From NCBI RefSeq assembly GCF_030160275.1, contig NZ_BSOA01000002.1, positions 124,001-188,000 of the forward strand: a stretch of 64,000 nucleotides of DNA, in the 5' to 3' direction. This DNA comes from Dyella flagellata (GTDB taxonomy: Bacteria; Pseudomonadota; Gammaproteobacteria; Xanthomonadales; Rhodanobacteraceae). Below the pieces are notes generated by a model. That model ran no database searches. It worked only from the letters and a program-made list of their open reading frames with translations, and was not told where the DNA came from. Shown piece by piece: positions 9,915-17,658 of this stretch (position 1 is the first letter of the stretch; each line of letters begins with the position of its first letter). The position numbers and the translations under genes were made by a program.

Positions 9915-9933
9915 ACGGTGCCCACGGCACCGT
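9915..9933. promoter_or_regulatory. Perfect short hairpin before the mgtA leader ORF
   Basis: ACGGTGCC and GGCACCGT form perfect 8-bp arms around a 3-nt loop, 5 nt upstream of the Shine-Dalgarno sequence of the leader ORF on the minus strand. It could be an operator or an mRNA stem that influences translation of the leader. No T-run follows, so it is not an intrinsic terminator. Confidence 0.5.
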
Positions 9934-10396
9934 TAGGAGCGGGCCGGACTTCCCTAGTCGAGGAAAGCGCCGGCCAACCGCTGGCGGTTGCCGCGAACGA
10001 TCAGCTTGTTTTGCAATGCCGGCACCCGATGCTCGCGGATGTCGACGTTGCGACTAGGGTAAACGTCCATATGCCTTGGTTAGTTCGGACAGAGGCCCGG
10101 CCAGTCAGAAGTTGCACCGGTGGGCCCGGAAATTGTCATGCTGCGGTGCGAAACTGTCAAGTCTTGGAAATAAATTTTTTGCAACAGCCCTTGAATGAAG
10201 AGCGCAGCCCGGGCCTATCCATCAGATAGGCATGGCCTAGCTCCGCATTCACCATATCGCCTGATAGAGGCACCTCAACCATTGGCCCAGTCACCAAAGC
10301 CATCGCCACGGGAGCTTGGTGAAGGCCATTTTCCCAGACGCTCTTCACAAAAAGCGCTTTGAGTGTCAGATCCGCTCTCGGACACAGCCGGGCGTA

Positions 10397-11290
10397 TCAA
10401 TAGGCTTGAAAGCTCCCTGCGGGAGACATCCACAACAACCAGTGGTCGGCGAGCAGGAATGCAAAAAGAGCCATCAAATAAATGACCGAATACTTGAACA
10501 CCCGCATCGCGAAGTATTCGTCCGGCGGGTTCATCAGGCGGATCGCGTAATAGAGAAACCCTGCGCCCAGCACCACTGCACCACCGAAATAGATCAGGCC
10601 GCTATGGCCGGTGATCGAAGGCAGCAAGCTCACCAGTACCAGCATGATGGTGTAGAGCAGGATCTGCCAGCGGGTGTATTGCACGCCATGCGTAACCGGC
10701 AACATCGGGATCTGTGCACGTGCGTAGTCGTCGCGGCGGAAGATCGCCAGCGCCCAGAAGTGCGGCGGGGTCCAGACGAAGATGATCAGGCACAGCTGCA
10801 AGGGAAAAGGATGCAGTGCGCCAGTGACGGCGGTCCAGCCCAACACCGGCGGAATCGCGCCGGCCAGGCCACCGATCACGATGTTCTGCGGCGTAGCGCG
10901 TTTCAGGTACGCGGTATACACCAATGCGTAACCAATCAGGCCAGCGAAGGTCAGCAACGCCGTGAGTACGTTCACCCATACGGCCAGCACCACCATCGAC
11001 ACGATGCCGAGGAGAGTCGCGAACACCAGCACTTGCCTGGCGTTGAGCTTGCCGGTGGCAAGCGGACGGCGCGCAGTGCGCGCCATCAGTTTGTCAATGC
11101 GCTCGTCGATCAGGTGATTGAATGCGGCCGCGGAACCTGAGGCCAGCCAGATGCCGAGTGTGCCAAGCACCAGGGCGCGCCAAGGTGGAATGCCAGGCAC
11201 GGCGAGGAACATGCCGATCACTGCGCAGAACACCAGCAGCGCGACGACGCGCGGCTTGGTGAGCTGCAAGTATTCGCGCACCAGCGTCAT
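10397..11290 (-). CDS. ctaB: Protoheme IX farnesyltransferase (heme O synthase)
   Basis: This 297-aa integral membrane prenyltransferase of the UbiA superfamily converts heme B to heme O by adding a farnesyl group, the first step to the heme A used by the neighbouring oxidase. The Asp-rich motif [19 protein letters not shown] sits near residue 60, and a second conserved loop, [13 protein letters not shown], lies near residue 180. The ATG overlaps the TGA of ctaA by 4 bp, so the two heme-A genes are probably translated together. It is the last gene of the assembly-factor group. No SCO copper chaperone gene follows, although one often does in related clusters. Confidence 0.95.
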   Translation of the reverse strand: MTLVREYLQLTKPRVVALLVFCAVIGMFLAVPGIPPWRALVLGTLGIWLASGSAAAFNHLIDERIDKLMARTARRPLATGKLNARQVLVFATLLGIVSMVVLAVWVNVLTALLTFAGLIGYALVYTAYLKRATPQNIVIGGLAGAIPPVLGWTAVTGALHPFPLQLCLIIFVWTPPHFWALAIFRRDDYARAQIPMLPVTHGVQYTRWQILLYTIMLVLVSLLPSITGHSGLIYFGGAVVLGAGFLYYAIRLMNPPDEYFAMRVFKYSVIYLMALFAFLLADHWLLWMSPAGSFQAY

Positions 11291-12444
11291 GCCAACGACT
11301 CCGAATCATCCGCATGCCAGGATTGCAAACGCGTGTAATTGGCCAACAACGCAAATAGCAACAAGGCAGCGCCACCGTTGTGCAAGGTCGCCACCGGCAG
11401 GGGCAAGCCGAAATGCACGTTGCTGATACCGAGCAATACCTGTACCGCCAGCACGACGGCCACGGCGATACCGCCGAAACGAAATCCGTTGTGCATAAGG
11501 CGGTAGGCAAGCCACGCGAGATAGCAGAACACCACCAGCGCACCAATGCGGTGCGCGATCTGGATTGCGCTGCGCGCCGCCATGTCGAGCACGCCGCCTT
11601 CGTAGTTCACGCCGATCTCGCGCGACAGCGTAAAGCCCTGATGAAAATCAGTAGGTGGCGCCCATTGTCCCAGGCAGGTCGGGAAATCCGTGCCGCAAGC
11701 CAGCGCCGCATAGTTTGCCGACGTCCAGCCGCCTAGCGCGATCTGGCAAGCAAGCAACACGATGCCCCATACCACCGCCCGGCGCAGCGCGGCGTGGCGG
11801 TCGTCCGGCGAACCCAATCCGCTGTAGCGCAAGGCCGCATAAGCCAGCAGGCCGAACGTGGTCATGCCGCCGAGCAGATGCCCCATCACCACGATCGGCT
11901 TGAGCAGCAGCGTCACTGTCCACATGCCCAGCATGGCCTGGAAGATGATCACGCCCAACGCCAATACGCTCATCTTCAGCGCCGCACGTTCGCGCAGCCA
12001 GAAGGCGCCGGCCGTTGGCAGCAAGATCGCCAGCAACGCCAGGCCTGACGACCAGTTGCGTTCGCCATGCAAATACAAGGTGACGCCCGTCGCCGCAAAC
12101 ACCGCACTGATAATTATGGCAAGCATCACGACGCGATCGCGCCGCGCTGCCAGTAGAGCGAGCAGCACCACCAGCACGCCCAGGGTGCCGGCCAGCATGC
12201 GGTGCACCTGCTCGCGCCAGGCTTTGCTTGCTTCATACGGGCGATCGGGAAAGGCCAAGTTGGCGGCGGCAACGGCCTGCTCGTGGTGCGGCCACGTGGC
12301 TTTGCCATAGCAGGTGGGCCAGTCCGGGCAGGACAAGCCGGCATTGGAGAGCCGGACGAACGCACCGAACATCACCAGGCCGAAGGCGAACGCCGCCGCG
12401 AGCACAGCGAGATAGGGAACAATTTTGCGGGAGCGCAGCGCCAT
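11287..12444 (-). CDS. ctaA: Heme A synthase (COX15/CtaA)
   Basis: This 385-aa protein has about eight membrane helices and oxidises the heme O methyl group to make heme A for the aa3 oxidase. Characteristic segments are [20 protein letters not shown] near the N-terminus, the heme-ligand histidines in [16 protein letters not shown] and [11 protein letters not shown], and [13 protein letters not shown] in the second half. I start it at the ATG at 12444, whose A overlaps the last base of the upstream TGA. A TTG one codon earlier is possible but less likely. It is tightly packed between the assembly protein and ctaB, as expected for a heme-copper oxidase biogenesis operon. Confidence 0.95.
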   Translation of the reverse strand: MALRSRKIVPYLAVLAAAFAFGLVMFGAFVRLSNAGLSCPDWPTCYGKATWPHHEQAVAAANLAFPDRPYEASKAWREQVHRMLAGTLGVLVVLLALLAARRDRVVMLAIIISAVFAATGVTLYLHGERNWSSGLALLAILLPTAGAFWLRERAALKMSVLALGVIIFQAMLGMWTVTLLLKPIVVMGHLLGGMTTFGLLAYAALRYSGLGSPDDRHAALRRAVVWGIVLLACQIALGGWTSANYAALACGTDFPTCLGQWAPPTDFHQGFTLSREIGVNYEGGVLDMAARSAIQIAHRIGALVVFCYLAWLAYRLMHNGFRFGGIAVAVVLAVQVLLGISNVHFGLPLPVATLHNGGAALLLFALLANYTRLQSWHADDSESLA

Positions 12445-13013
12445 CAACGAATTACCTTCTGCAGATCCTTGCGCAGACCGCTCGGATCGAAACCGACAGG
12501 ATACCGCGCCAGGGCCGTGCCGTCGGATTCCACCAGCAAGGCGCTCACGCTGTCAGGGGTGGTCGGGCGGTATGCAACGAGGCTATTGGCCACGTCCGAA
12601 CCTATGGCCCAGTAATTGCGCATGCCATCGGAGGCCGCATTGGCCGGCGGCGGCCCGACATACAACAGGCGCAGGCGCGACATGTTGTTGTTGAGCGTGA
12701 TCCGCGCGGCGGCCATCTTGGTGAGCGTGTCGATGCAGTGCGCGGCGCAATCGGGCCCCGTCAGCGCGATCAGCGTCATGCGCGGTTCGGCGTCGCGCCA
12801 GGCCCAAGTTTTCCCGTCGGCCAGGCGTATCTGCACATGGTCCTGGTCGAAGTTGCGCTGCGGGACGATGGGTTCGCCATAGGCCTTGCCGCTGGGCTGC
12901 CAGCCGCTCAGATTGAGCAAGCCTGCCGCGATGATCGGCGCGGCGAACACCAGGATCACCAGCAGGAATTTCAGGCGGCTCGTGCGTCGATTTGTTGGCG
13001 TGGAGGTAGTCAT
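12444..13013 (-). CDS. Membrane-anchored thioredoxin-fold-like protein of the oxidase assembly cluster
   Basis: This protein of about 189 aa has one N-terminal membrane helix (LKFLLVILVFAAPIIAAGLL) and a periplasmic domain with TLIALTGPDCAAHCIDTLTKM and RLRLLYVGPP. These resemble the SCO/thioredoxin fold with a Cys-x3-Cys pair. The same kind of gene sits between surf1 and ctaA in Pseudomonas-type cox clusters. A role in copper delivery or redox maintenance of CuA is a reasonable inference but is not shown here. The frame extends to a TTG at 13025 that overlaps the SURF1 stop; I chose the ATG at 13013. The choice is not certain because the AAGGAAA sequence is closer to the TTG. Confidence 0.75.
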   Translation of the reverse strand: MTTSTPTNRRTSRLKFLLVILVFAAPIIAAGLLNLSGWQPSGKAYGEPIVPQRNFDQDHVQIRLADGKTWAWRDAEPRMTLIALTGPDCAAHCIDTLTKMAAARITLNNNMSRLRLLYVGPPPANAASDGMRNYWAIGSDVANSLVAYRPTTPDSVSALLVESDGTALARYPVGFDPSGLRKDLQKVIR

Positions 13014-13021
13014 GTGAAGCT

Positions 13022-13783
13022 TCAAATTTCCTTGTCGGCGTGCCCGCTTTCCGGGAAATCACGGCCGTGGGGGCGACGGCGCTTGCGGTGCAGCCATAGA
13101 AAAATCACTACCGCCACCAGCGCAAACGTGAACCATTGAAACGCATACGCACGATGTCGCGCAGGCGGCATTGAAGAAAGATCGAGCGTGTGCACTCGCA
13201 CGTAGATCGCCGAAGGATCGGCATCCAGCACCAGGACGCGCGGATACAACTTTTCATGCAAGTCGGTCGCTACCTGATCCAGATCCAGGTACACCGACGT
13301 CTTGGGCCAATGTTTCTGCTGCGCGAGCGCATTGCCGCCCATTTCCAAGCCCGTGCCAGGCGGCGGCTGATACACGCCTTGCAAGGTCTGCTGCTCGGTA
13401 GGCAGAGGCGGCAACTCGGGCGCCTTGTCCGAGCCATTGCCCGGCAGAAAGCCAAGGTCCACCAGCAAACCCTTGCTTTGGTCGACAGGCTGGAACGGCG
13501 CATACACCTCCACGCCGCCCATGCTGTCGTGCTTGGGGTTGTCGAGCAGATACAGGCGATCGGCCAGGTAATGACCCTGCACGCGTACGCGTGGATACGC
13601 ATTGATGGGGGGCTGATCGGCCACCGCATCGAACGCCTTGACCGGCGCACTCGCCGCCGCGGCATACCGTCGCAGAAGCTCATCCTTGTAGTCCGCGCGA
13701 TGCAGCTGCCATACGCCAAGACGCACGAAAACAAGCACTCCGACCACCGTCAGCAGCACCGACCACCATGCCGGACGGCGCAT
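13022..13783 (-). CDS. SURF1 family cytochrome oxidase assembly protein
   Basis: SURF1 proteins help insert heme A into subunit I. This 253-aa protein has the two terminal membrane helices of the family (WWSVLLTVVGVLVFVRLGVW at the start, FQWFTFALVAVVIFLWLH near the end). Between them is a periplasmic domain with the signature GVWQLHRADYKDELL, RVRVQGHYL and LLVDLGFLP. The conserved end HRAYAFQWFT is present. A GTG at 13792 three codons upstream is an alternative start. It is followed directly by the small membrane thioredoxin-like gene and is divergent from the DUF2909 gene. Confidence 0.9.
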   Translation of the reverse strand: MRRPAWWSVLLTVVGVLVFVRLGVWQLHRADYKDELLRRYAAAASAPVKAFDAVADQPPINAYPRVRVQGHYLADRLYLLDNPKHDSMGGVEVYAPFQPVDQSKGLLVDLGFLPGNGSDKAPELPPLPTEQQTLQGVYQPPPGTGLEMGGNALAQQKHWPKTSVYLDLDQVATDLHEKLYPRVLVLDADPSAIYVRVHTLDLSSMPPARHRAYAFQWFTFALVAVVIFLWLHRKRRRPHGRDFPESGHADKEI

Positions 13784-13851
13784 ACCGCTCACGCGGCAAG
13801 CCCACGGTGCATGGCTATACTGGCGATGTCGAGCCTGCTTGGGATTCTCAC

Positions 13852-14067
13852 GTGGAAACCATTTACAAAGTAGCGCTGGTGATCATGTTCCTGGTGGTGA
13901 TCTTCAACCTTGGCCAGGCGCTGTATTTCATGATGACCGACAAGGAAGGCAGCAAACGGACCGTGTGGGCGCTGACCCGCCGCATCAGTTTTTCCCTGAT
14001 CCTGATTGCGATGGTCATTCTCGGTATCCGGATGGGCTGGATTCACCCGCACGGCGTGGGCCAGTAA
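13852..14067 (+). CDS. Twin transmembrane protein, DUF2909 family
   Basis: This is a 71-aa protein with two membrane helices (VALVIMFLVVIFNLGQALYF and ISFSLILIAMVILGIRMGW) joined by a short charged loop, MTDKEGSKRT. This small family is regularly found opposite surf1 in gammaproteobacterial aa3 oxidase clusters, and that is its position here. The precise function is unknown; involvement in oxidase assembly is an inference from context. The start is a GTG at 13852, as no ATG gives a sensible N-terminus, and the Shine-Dalgarno sequence is weak. A terminator follows at 14139-14164. Confidence 0.85.
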   Translation: METIYKVALVIMFLVVIFNLGQALYFMMTDKEGSKRTVWALTRRISFSLILIAMVILGIRMGWIHPHGVGQ

Positions 14068-14124
14068 TTGTAGCCGCCCACCCCACCCGCGCGCCGCACT
14101 GCGACGTTCCGGCACGAAAAAGCC
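14067..14124. repeat. Near-direct repeat A flanking the autotransporter gene
   Basis: The segment from ATTGTAGCC to the GAAAAAGCC end closely matches 16377-16429. The last 33 nt (14092-14124) are identical, and the first part differs only by a few substitutions and small gaps. The two copies bracket the GDSL autotransporter and sit beside terminator-like hairpins. It begins within the last codons of the DUF2909 gene region. Confidence 0.85.
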
Positions 14125-14138
14125 GGCTTTCCCCAGCG

Positions 14139-14164
14139 GCCGCCCATATATCGGGCGGCTTTTT
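14139..14164 (+). terminator. Intrinsic terminator after the DUF2909 gene
   Basis: GCCGCCC pairs with GGGCGGC around the 7-nt loop atatatc and is followed by TTTTT on the plus strand. It ends the DUF2909 transcript and may also slow minus-strand transcription from the autotransporter gene. Confidence 0.8.
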
Positions 14165-14184
14165 GGGGCCGACCAAGGCTCTGC

Positions 14185-16218
14185 TTAGAAGCCGAGCTTC
14201 ACCCCAAGGTTGAAGCCGTTGATGCTCTGGCTCTTGTCCGAGAAGTGGCCGTTGTAGGCGATCCAGCCGGTCAGGTTCGACGTGATCTGCGCGCTCAAGC
14301 CAGCAGTGATCGAGCCCCAGTTCTTGTCCGGCGTGAAGCCGGGCATTTCGAAACTGCCGTTCATGCTGTTGAGGCCGGCGGTGACCATGTCGGTCTTGGC
14401 GCGGCTGTCGTGGTTCCAGCCCAGCTCGGCAAACGGCGTTACGGCCATGCCCTGGGAGTGCAGCGTGCCCTGCAGGCGCCAGCCCAGCGTGCTGATCACG
14501 GCATTACGTTGCTGCCGGCCGAACCACATCGCCGTCGCATCGTTGCCGTTTTCGTTGTAGCCGTCGATCTTGATGTTCTGGTATTCGAAGTTCGCGAACG
14601 GACCGGTCTTCAATGCGTTGAAGTCGAACCAGTAGCCGCCATGCAGCCCCAGGCCAACGTACGAGCCATCCACCTTGCCGCTTTCATTCGTGTGGTAGTT
14701 GCCGACCATGAACGTACGGTCGACACGGGTGTAGCTGGCCTGGCCGAAATCGCCATACACGCCGGCATAGGCGCCGCCGGTGTGCCAGGTCACGTAGCCC
14801 AGGCCGGTCAGTGCTTGCAATTTGTAACCGCCGCCACCAGTGACATCGGCGTTGTGTTGGCCGACGCCCAGCGCGACACCCGCGGAGATGTTGTCACTCG
14901 CATGGATGTCCGCACCGAGGGTGAGGTCCACATTGTTGCTGCTGGTGCGGGGAGCACCGGCGTGCTGGTCGAAATGCTGGTTGGCGTAGTTGACGTTGGC
15001 GAACGCGCGCGTGGTGCTGCCGAACGTGTCGGCTGTCATCTGGTCGCGCACCACGGCGGTCTGCGTGGTCACGGCGGCGAGCGGGGCCTCCTGCAGTAGC
15101 GAGATCTGTTGCGGTGCCGCCAGTTCGGAGAGCACCACCTGCCCGAGCATCATGTGCCCCGCCGTGGTGGGATGCACACCGTCCGCGTACAGGTAGCTCT
15201 GATTCGTGCCCGGCGCATAGGTGTAGGGCAGGCCCGAACCCTGTGGGCCGCACTGCACCGAACTGGAGCCGGCGCCGCACGCTGGCGTGGTGACATTGCT
15301 AAAGCCATAGGCGCCCGGATTGGCGATCACCTGATTGACCAGGGCGAAAGTGTTGACCGGGATGATGCCTTTGCCCAATTGCTTCAAGCCGGCGTTGAGC
15401 TGGCTGTTGAAGATCACGCCCAAGCCGGTCAGCGAGGTCGCTGCGGAACTGCCTTGCGCAAGCGCTTCGGGCGTCACGCCGATGTTCGGCAGATTGAACA
15501 CGAGGATGTTCTTGGCGCCGGCGGCCTGCAGCGCACCAAGCAGCTTCACTTCCTGCTGTCCGGCGGCGGCGATGGTCGCTTGGGCCTGGCTTGCGGTCTG
15601 CAGCGTAGACACACCAGCCGCCAATTCGACCTGAAGATCCACCATGTTCGGCGGGATCTTAGGGGAAATTGGAAATCCAATTAATCCTGGAAATCCAATT
15701 AATCCCCCGGGGATGCCCGGCGGGGATTGCCCGGCCTGCATCTGGTCAATGAGTTGTTGGGCGGTCGCGCGAGCCGCGACTGAAGCGGCAGCGTTCAAGA
15801 TATCGTTAGCACCACCCCACATTACATATAAAGCATGGCTGTCGACCTTATTGCTTGCCAAATAGCTGGTCACCTGGCGGGTGATGGTCGGCACGGCCCA
15901 CTGCATGTGGGGTGCATTGTTGTTGACGCCTGCACCACCCCAGGCGTAATCGCTACCCCCAATCGATGAAGCGCTCAGCGAATAACCCAATCCGGCCGCA
16001 ACATTCTGTACGGTCACCGCACCCGGATTTGTAGTGGATTCAAGCGGCGACTGAATATGCGGATTGATCGCCAATGAAATATTGCCAGCATCACTGAGGC
16101 TGTCGCCAAAAACCACCACGCTGTTGAAGGTTGAATGCGAATTGCTCGTCGCATGTACAACGCCGGCCATACCGAGGGCCAGCGCCACAGCGCCAGCGAT
16201 CTTACGAGGGTGGAGCAT
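14185..16218 (-). CDS. GDSL/SGNH esterase autotransporter (EstA-like)
   Basis: This 677-aa type Va autotransporter has a signal peptide (residues 1-23, cleaved after VHA). The SGNH esterase passenger carries VVVFGDSLSDAGN (catalytic Ser40), a GGAND block and DGVHPTT (Asp346/His349). The C-terminal 12-strand beta-barrel starts near residue 400 and ends in LGVKLGF with the terminal Phe expected for BAM-dependent insertion. The esterase would be displayed on the cell surface, as for Pseudomonas EstA. Two tandem AT-rich 18-bp units encode GLIGFP-type repeats near residue 172-183. The gene splits the oxidase cluster between coxC and surf1 and is bracketed by near-direct repeats. Confidence 0.92.
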   Translation of the reverse strand: MLHPRKIAGAVALALGMAGVVHATSNSHSTFNSVVVFGDSLSDAGNISLAINPHIQSPLESTTNPGAVTVQNVAAGLGYSLSASSIGGSDYAWGGAGVNNNAPHMQWAVPTITRQVTSYLASNKVDSHALYVMWGGANDILNAAASVAARATAQQLIDQMQAGQSPPGIPGGLIGFPGLIGFPISPKIPPNMVDLQVELAAGVSTLQTASQAQATIAAAGQQEVKLLGALQAAGAKNILVFNLPNIGVTPEALAQGSSAATSLTGLGVIFNSQLNAGLKQLGKGIIPVNTFALVNQVIANPGAYGFSNVTTPACGAGSSSVQCGPQGSGLPYTYAPGTNQSYLYADGVHPTTAGHMMLGQVVLSELAAPQQISLLQEAPLAAVTTQTAVVRDQMTADTFGSTTRAFANVNYANQHFDQHAGAPRTSSNNVDLTLGADIHASDNISAGVALGVGQHNADVTGGGGYKLQALTGLGYVTWHTGGAYAGVYGDFGQASYTRVDRTFMVGNYHTNESGKVDGSYVGLGLHGGYWFDFNALKTGPFANFEYQNIKIDGYNENGNDATAMWFGRQQRNAVISTLGWRLQGTLHSQGMAVTPFAELGWNHDSRAKTDMVTAGLNSMNGSFEMPGFTPDKNWGSITAGLSAQITSNLTGWIAYNGHFSDKSQSINGFNLGVKLGF
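15671..15706. repeat. Tandem 18-bp AT-rich repeat inside the esterase gene
   Basis: Two adjacent copies of an 18-bp unit (15671-15688 and 15689-15706, starting GGAAATCCAATTAATCC on the plus strand) differ only in the last base. They encode a repeated Gly-Leu-Ile-Gly-Phe-Pro unit in a Pro/Gly-rich loop. Their AT content is much higher than that of the surrounding gene. Confidence 0.85.
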
Positions 16219-16376
16219 GTGAGCGTTCCTTCGTCTATTGGTTATCGGGGGTGATGCATTAATGCATGCGGGTCGATTACGGCGTCCCGTGCCTTGTCAG
16301 CACAGTAGATGCTTACAAGAATGCCAATCCATGGGTGTGCCGCGGCAACCCAAGTACATTCCTAGCAGGAAGACCC

Positions 16377-16429
16377 ATTGTAACCACCCGCCAACCCGCC
16401 GCACTGCGACGTTCCGGCACGAAAAAGCC
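16377..16429. repeat. Near-direct repeat B flanking the autotransporter gene
   Basis: This is the partner of 14067-14124, in the same orientation. The last 33 nt (16397-16429) are identical between copies, including GACGTTCCGGCACGAAAAAG. The copies are about 2.3 kb apart, with the esterase autotransporter between them. Confidence 0.85.
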
Positions 16430-16444
16430 CGCCTTGCGGCGGGC
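16422..16444 (-). terminator. Intrinsic terminator downstream of coxC
   Basis: On the minus strand, GCCCGCC pairs with GGCGGGC around a 4-nt loop and is followed by TTTTTC. It lies downstream of coxC beyond REPIN 2 and probably ends the coxBAC transcript. Confidence 0.75.
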
Positions 16445-16453
16445 TTCGTCTTT

Positions 16454-16519
16454 GTAGGCTGGGATGGAATCCCAGCTTTGTTGTGGCTTGGCGATGCTGG
16501 GATTGTCATCCCAGCCTAC
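16454..16519. repeat. REPIN-like element 2
   Basis: GTAGGCTGGGAT-gga-ATCCCAGC, a spacer of about 19 nt, then GCTGGGAT-tgtc-ATCCCAGCCTAC. This has the same layout as element 1 and ends 7 nt before the coxC stop codon. Confidence 0.9.
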
Positions 16520-16526
16520 ATTTCCC

Positions 16527-17414
16527 TTAAAGGATGTAGACGAACATGAAGAGGCCCAGCCACACCACGTCCACGAAGTGCCAGTACCAGGCCACCGCCT
16601 CGAAGCCGAAGTGGTGGTCCTTGCTGAAGTGGCCGGCCAGCACGCGCAGCCAGATGATGGCCAGCATGATGGTGCCCAGCGTCACGTGCAGGCCGTGGAA
16701 GCCAGTGAGCATGAAGAAGGTGCAGCCGTACACGCCGCTGCCGAGGGTGAGGTTGAGTTCCTTATAGGCCTCGGCGTACTCGTGCGCCTGGCAGAACAGG
16801 AAGCTGGCGCCCAGCAGCACGGTAAAGCCCAGGAAAGCCAGCACCTTGCCGCGGTGGCCGGCCTTCAACGCATGGTGCGCGATGGTCACGGTAACGCTGG
16901 AGCTGAGCAGGATCAGCGTGTTCAGCAGCGGCAGGCCCCAGGGGGCAACGGTCTGGAAGGCGCCGCCGACATGGCCAGGGCCATTGCCGCCGCCCGCACC
17001 CCACGAAGCCGCGTAGTCGCTCCACAGGAACTGGTGAGTCAGCACGCCGTGGCCGTAGCCGCCCAGCCACGGCACCGAAAACATGCGCACGTAGAACAGA
17101 GCACCGAAGAACGCGCCAAAGAACATCACCTCGGAGAAGATGAACCACATCATGCCCATGCGGAACGAGCGGTCCACCTGGCTGTTGTAGAAACCGCGCA
17201 TGGATTCATGGATGACTGAGCGGAACCAGCCGAAGAACATCCCGAGGATGCCAACGAAGCCAATCAGCAGCAGCGTCTTGCCGAAGCCGCTTTCGCCGGG
17301 CTCCGCATTCAGCCAGTGCGCCGCACCGAACACGGTGATGAACATGACCACCGCGGCCACGATCGGCCACTGGCTCTTGCTCGGTACGTAGTAGATGTCG
17401 TGCTGCTGACCCAT
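16527..17414 (-). CDS. coxC: Cytochrome c oxidase subunit III
   Basis: This 295-aa subunit of the aa3-type terminal oxidase has seven predicted membrane helices. Typical subunit III stretches are GMMWFIFSEVMFFGAFFGAL, containing the conserved Glu of helix III, FLGFTVLLGASFLFCQAHEY, and GFHGLHVTLGTIMLAIIWLR near the C-terminus. The end (VDVVWLGLFMFVYIL) is also characteristic. Subunit III supports proton uptake and stability of subunit I. It follows coxA and one small membrane-protein gene. In related clusters cox11/ctaG precedes coxC, but only 54 bp separate the small gene from coxC here, so no such gene is present. Confidence 0.95.
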   Translation of the reverse strand: MGQQHDIYYVPSKSQWPIVAAVVMFITVFGAAHWLNAEPGESGFGKTLLLIGFVGILGMFFGWFRSVIHESMRGFYNSQVDRSFRMGMMWFIFSEVMFFGAFFGALFYVRMFSVPWLGGYGHGVLTHQFLWSDYAASWGAGGGNGPGHVGGAFQTVAPWGLPLLNTLILLSSSVTVTIAHHALKAGHRGKVLAFLGFTVLLGASFLFCQAHEYAEAYKELNLTLGSGVYGCTFFMLTGFHGLHVTLGTIMLAIIWLRVLAGHFSKDHHFGFEAVAWYWHFVDVVWLGLFMFVYIL

Positions 17415-17468
17415 GGTGTGTATCCCGTAGATGTTCCTGGTGACCTACGTGCCCCGCCGCTACGGCGG

Positions 17469-17654
17469 TTACTGCATGAGCGCTTCCTGGATTGCCTGCG
17501 CGTGTGCCTGTGGATGATGCTGCAGCCAGAGCATCTGCGCGATCGAGACCACGAACACCACGAAGGCGACGATGCCTACCGCTACCGCGGTGCGCCGCGC
17601 GCGACGCACTCGCTGTGCCTGTTCCGATCCGAGCGCTTGATGATCCAGCTTCAT
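17469..17654 (-). CDS. Small single-pass membrane protein between coxA and coxC
   Basis: This 61-aa protein has a basic N-terminal part (RVRRARRTAVAVGIV), one membrane helix (VAFVVFVVSIAQMLWL) and a short periplasmic tail. The frame is open to 17696 inside coxA. I start it at the ATG at 17654 because GAGGA precedes it by about 9 nt and it lies just after the coxA stop. It resembles the small oxidase assembly proteins that sit next to coxA in many proteobacteria, but I cannot name the family with certainty. It occupies the place where cox11 normally begins, yet it lacks the long periplasmic copper domain and the conserved CFCF-type motif of Cox11. Confidence 0.7.
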   Translation of the reverse strand: MKLDHQALGSEQAQRVRRARRTAVAVGIVAFVVFVVSIAQMLWLQHHPQAHAQAIQEALMQ

Positions 17655-17658
17655 GCGA

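Larger units (their letters stand above)
9552..10396. other. Long mgtA upstream / ctaB downstream region
   Basis: These 845 bp separate mgtA from ctaB. Apart from the candidate leader ORF (9704-9895) and the hairpin at 9915-9933, I see no convincing gene. A 63-aa minus-strand frame with a GTG start at 10157-10348 has codon use unlike the neighbours and is not annotated. The half close to ctaB (about 10080-10390) is noticeably less GC-rich. No tRNA or recognisable riboswitch was seen, but a structured Mg2+-responsive leader cannot be excluded. Confidence 0.4.
16219..16526. other. Intergenic region between coxC and the autotransporter gene
   Basis: About 308 bp, holding from left to right the autotransporter promoter region, repeat copy B (16377-16429), a terminator hairpin (16422-16444) and REPIN 2 (16454-16519). 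No gene was recognised; short frames here are not supported. Confidence 0.6.

Noticed and set aside
10157-10348. 63-aa minus-strand frame with GTG start upstream of the mgtA leader
   Set aside because: Codon use is unlike the neighbours, the ribosome site is weak and there is no similarity to a known family.
14067-16429. The 33-nt direct repeats as phage or integron attachment sites
   Set aside because: No integrase, tRNA or cassette-type gene is present between or beside them; the repeats abut terminators, so a terminator duplication is equally likely.
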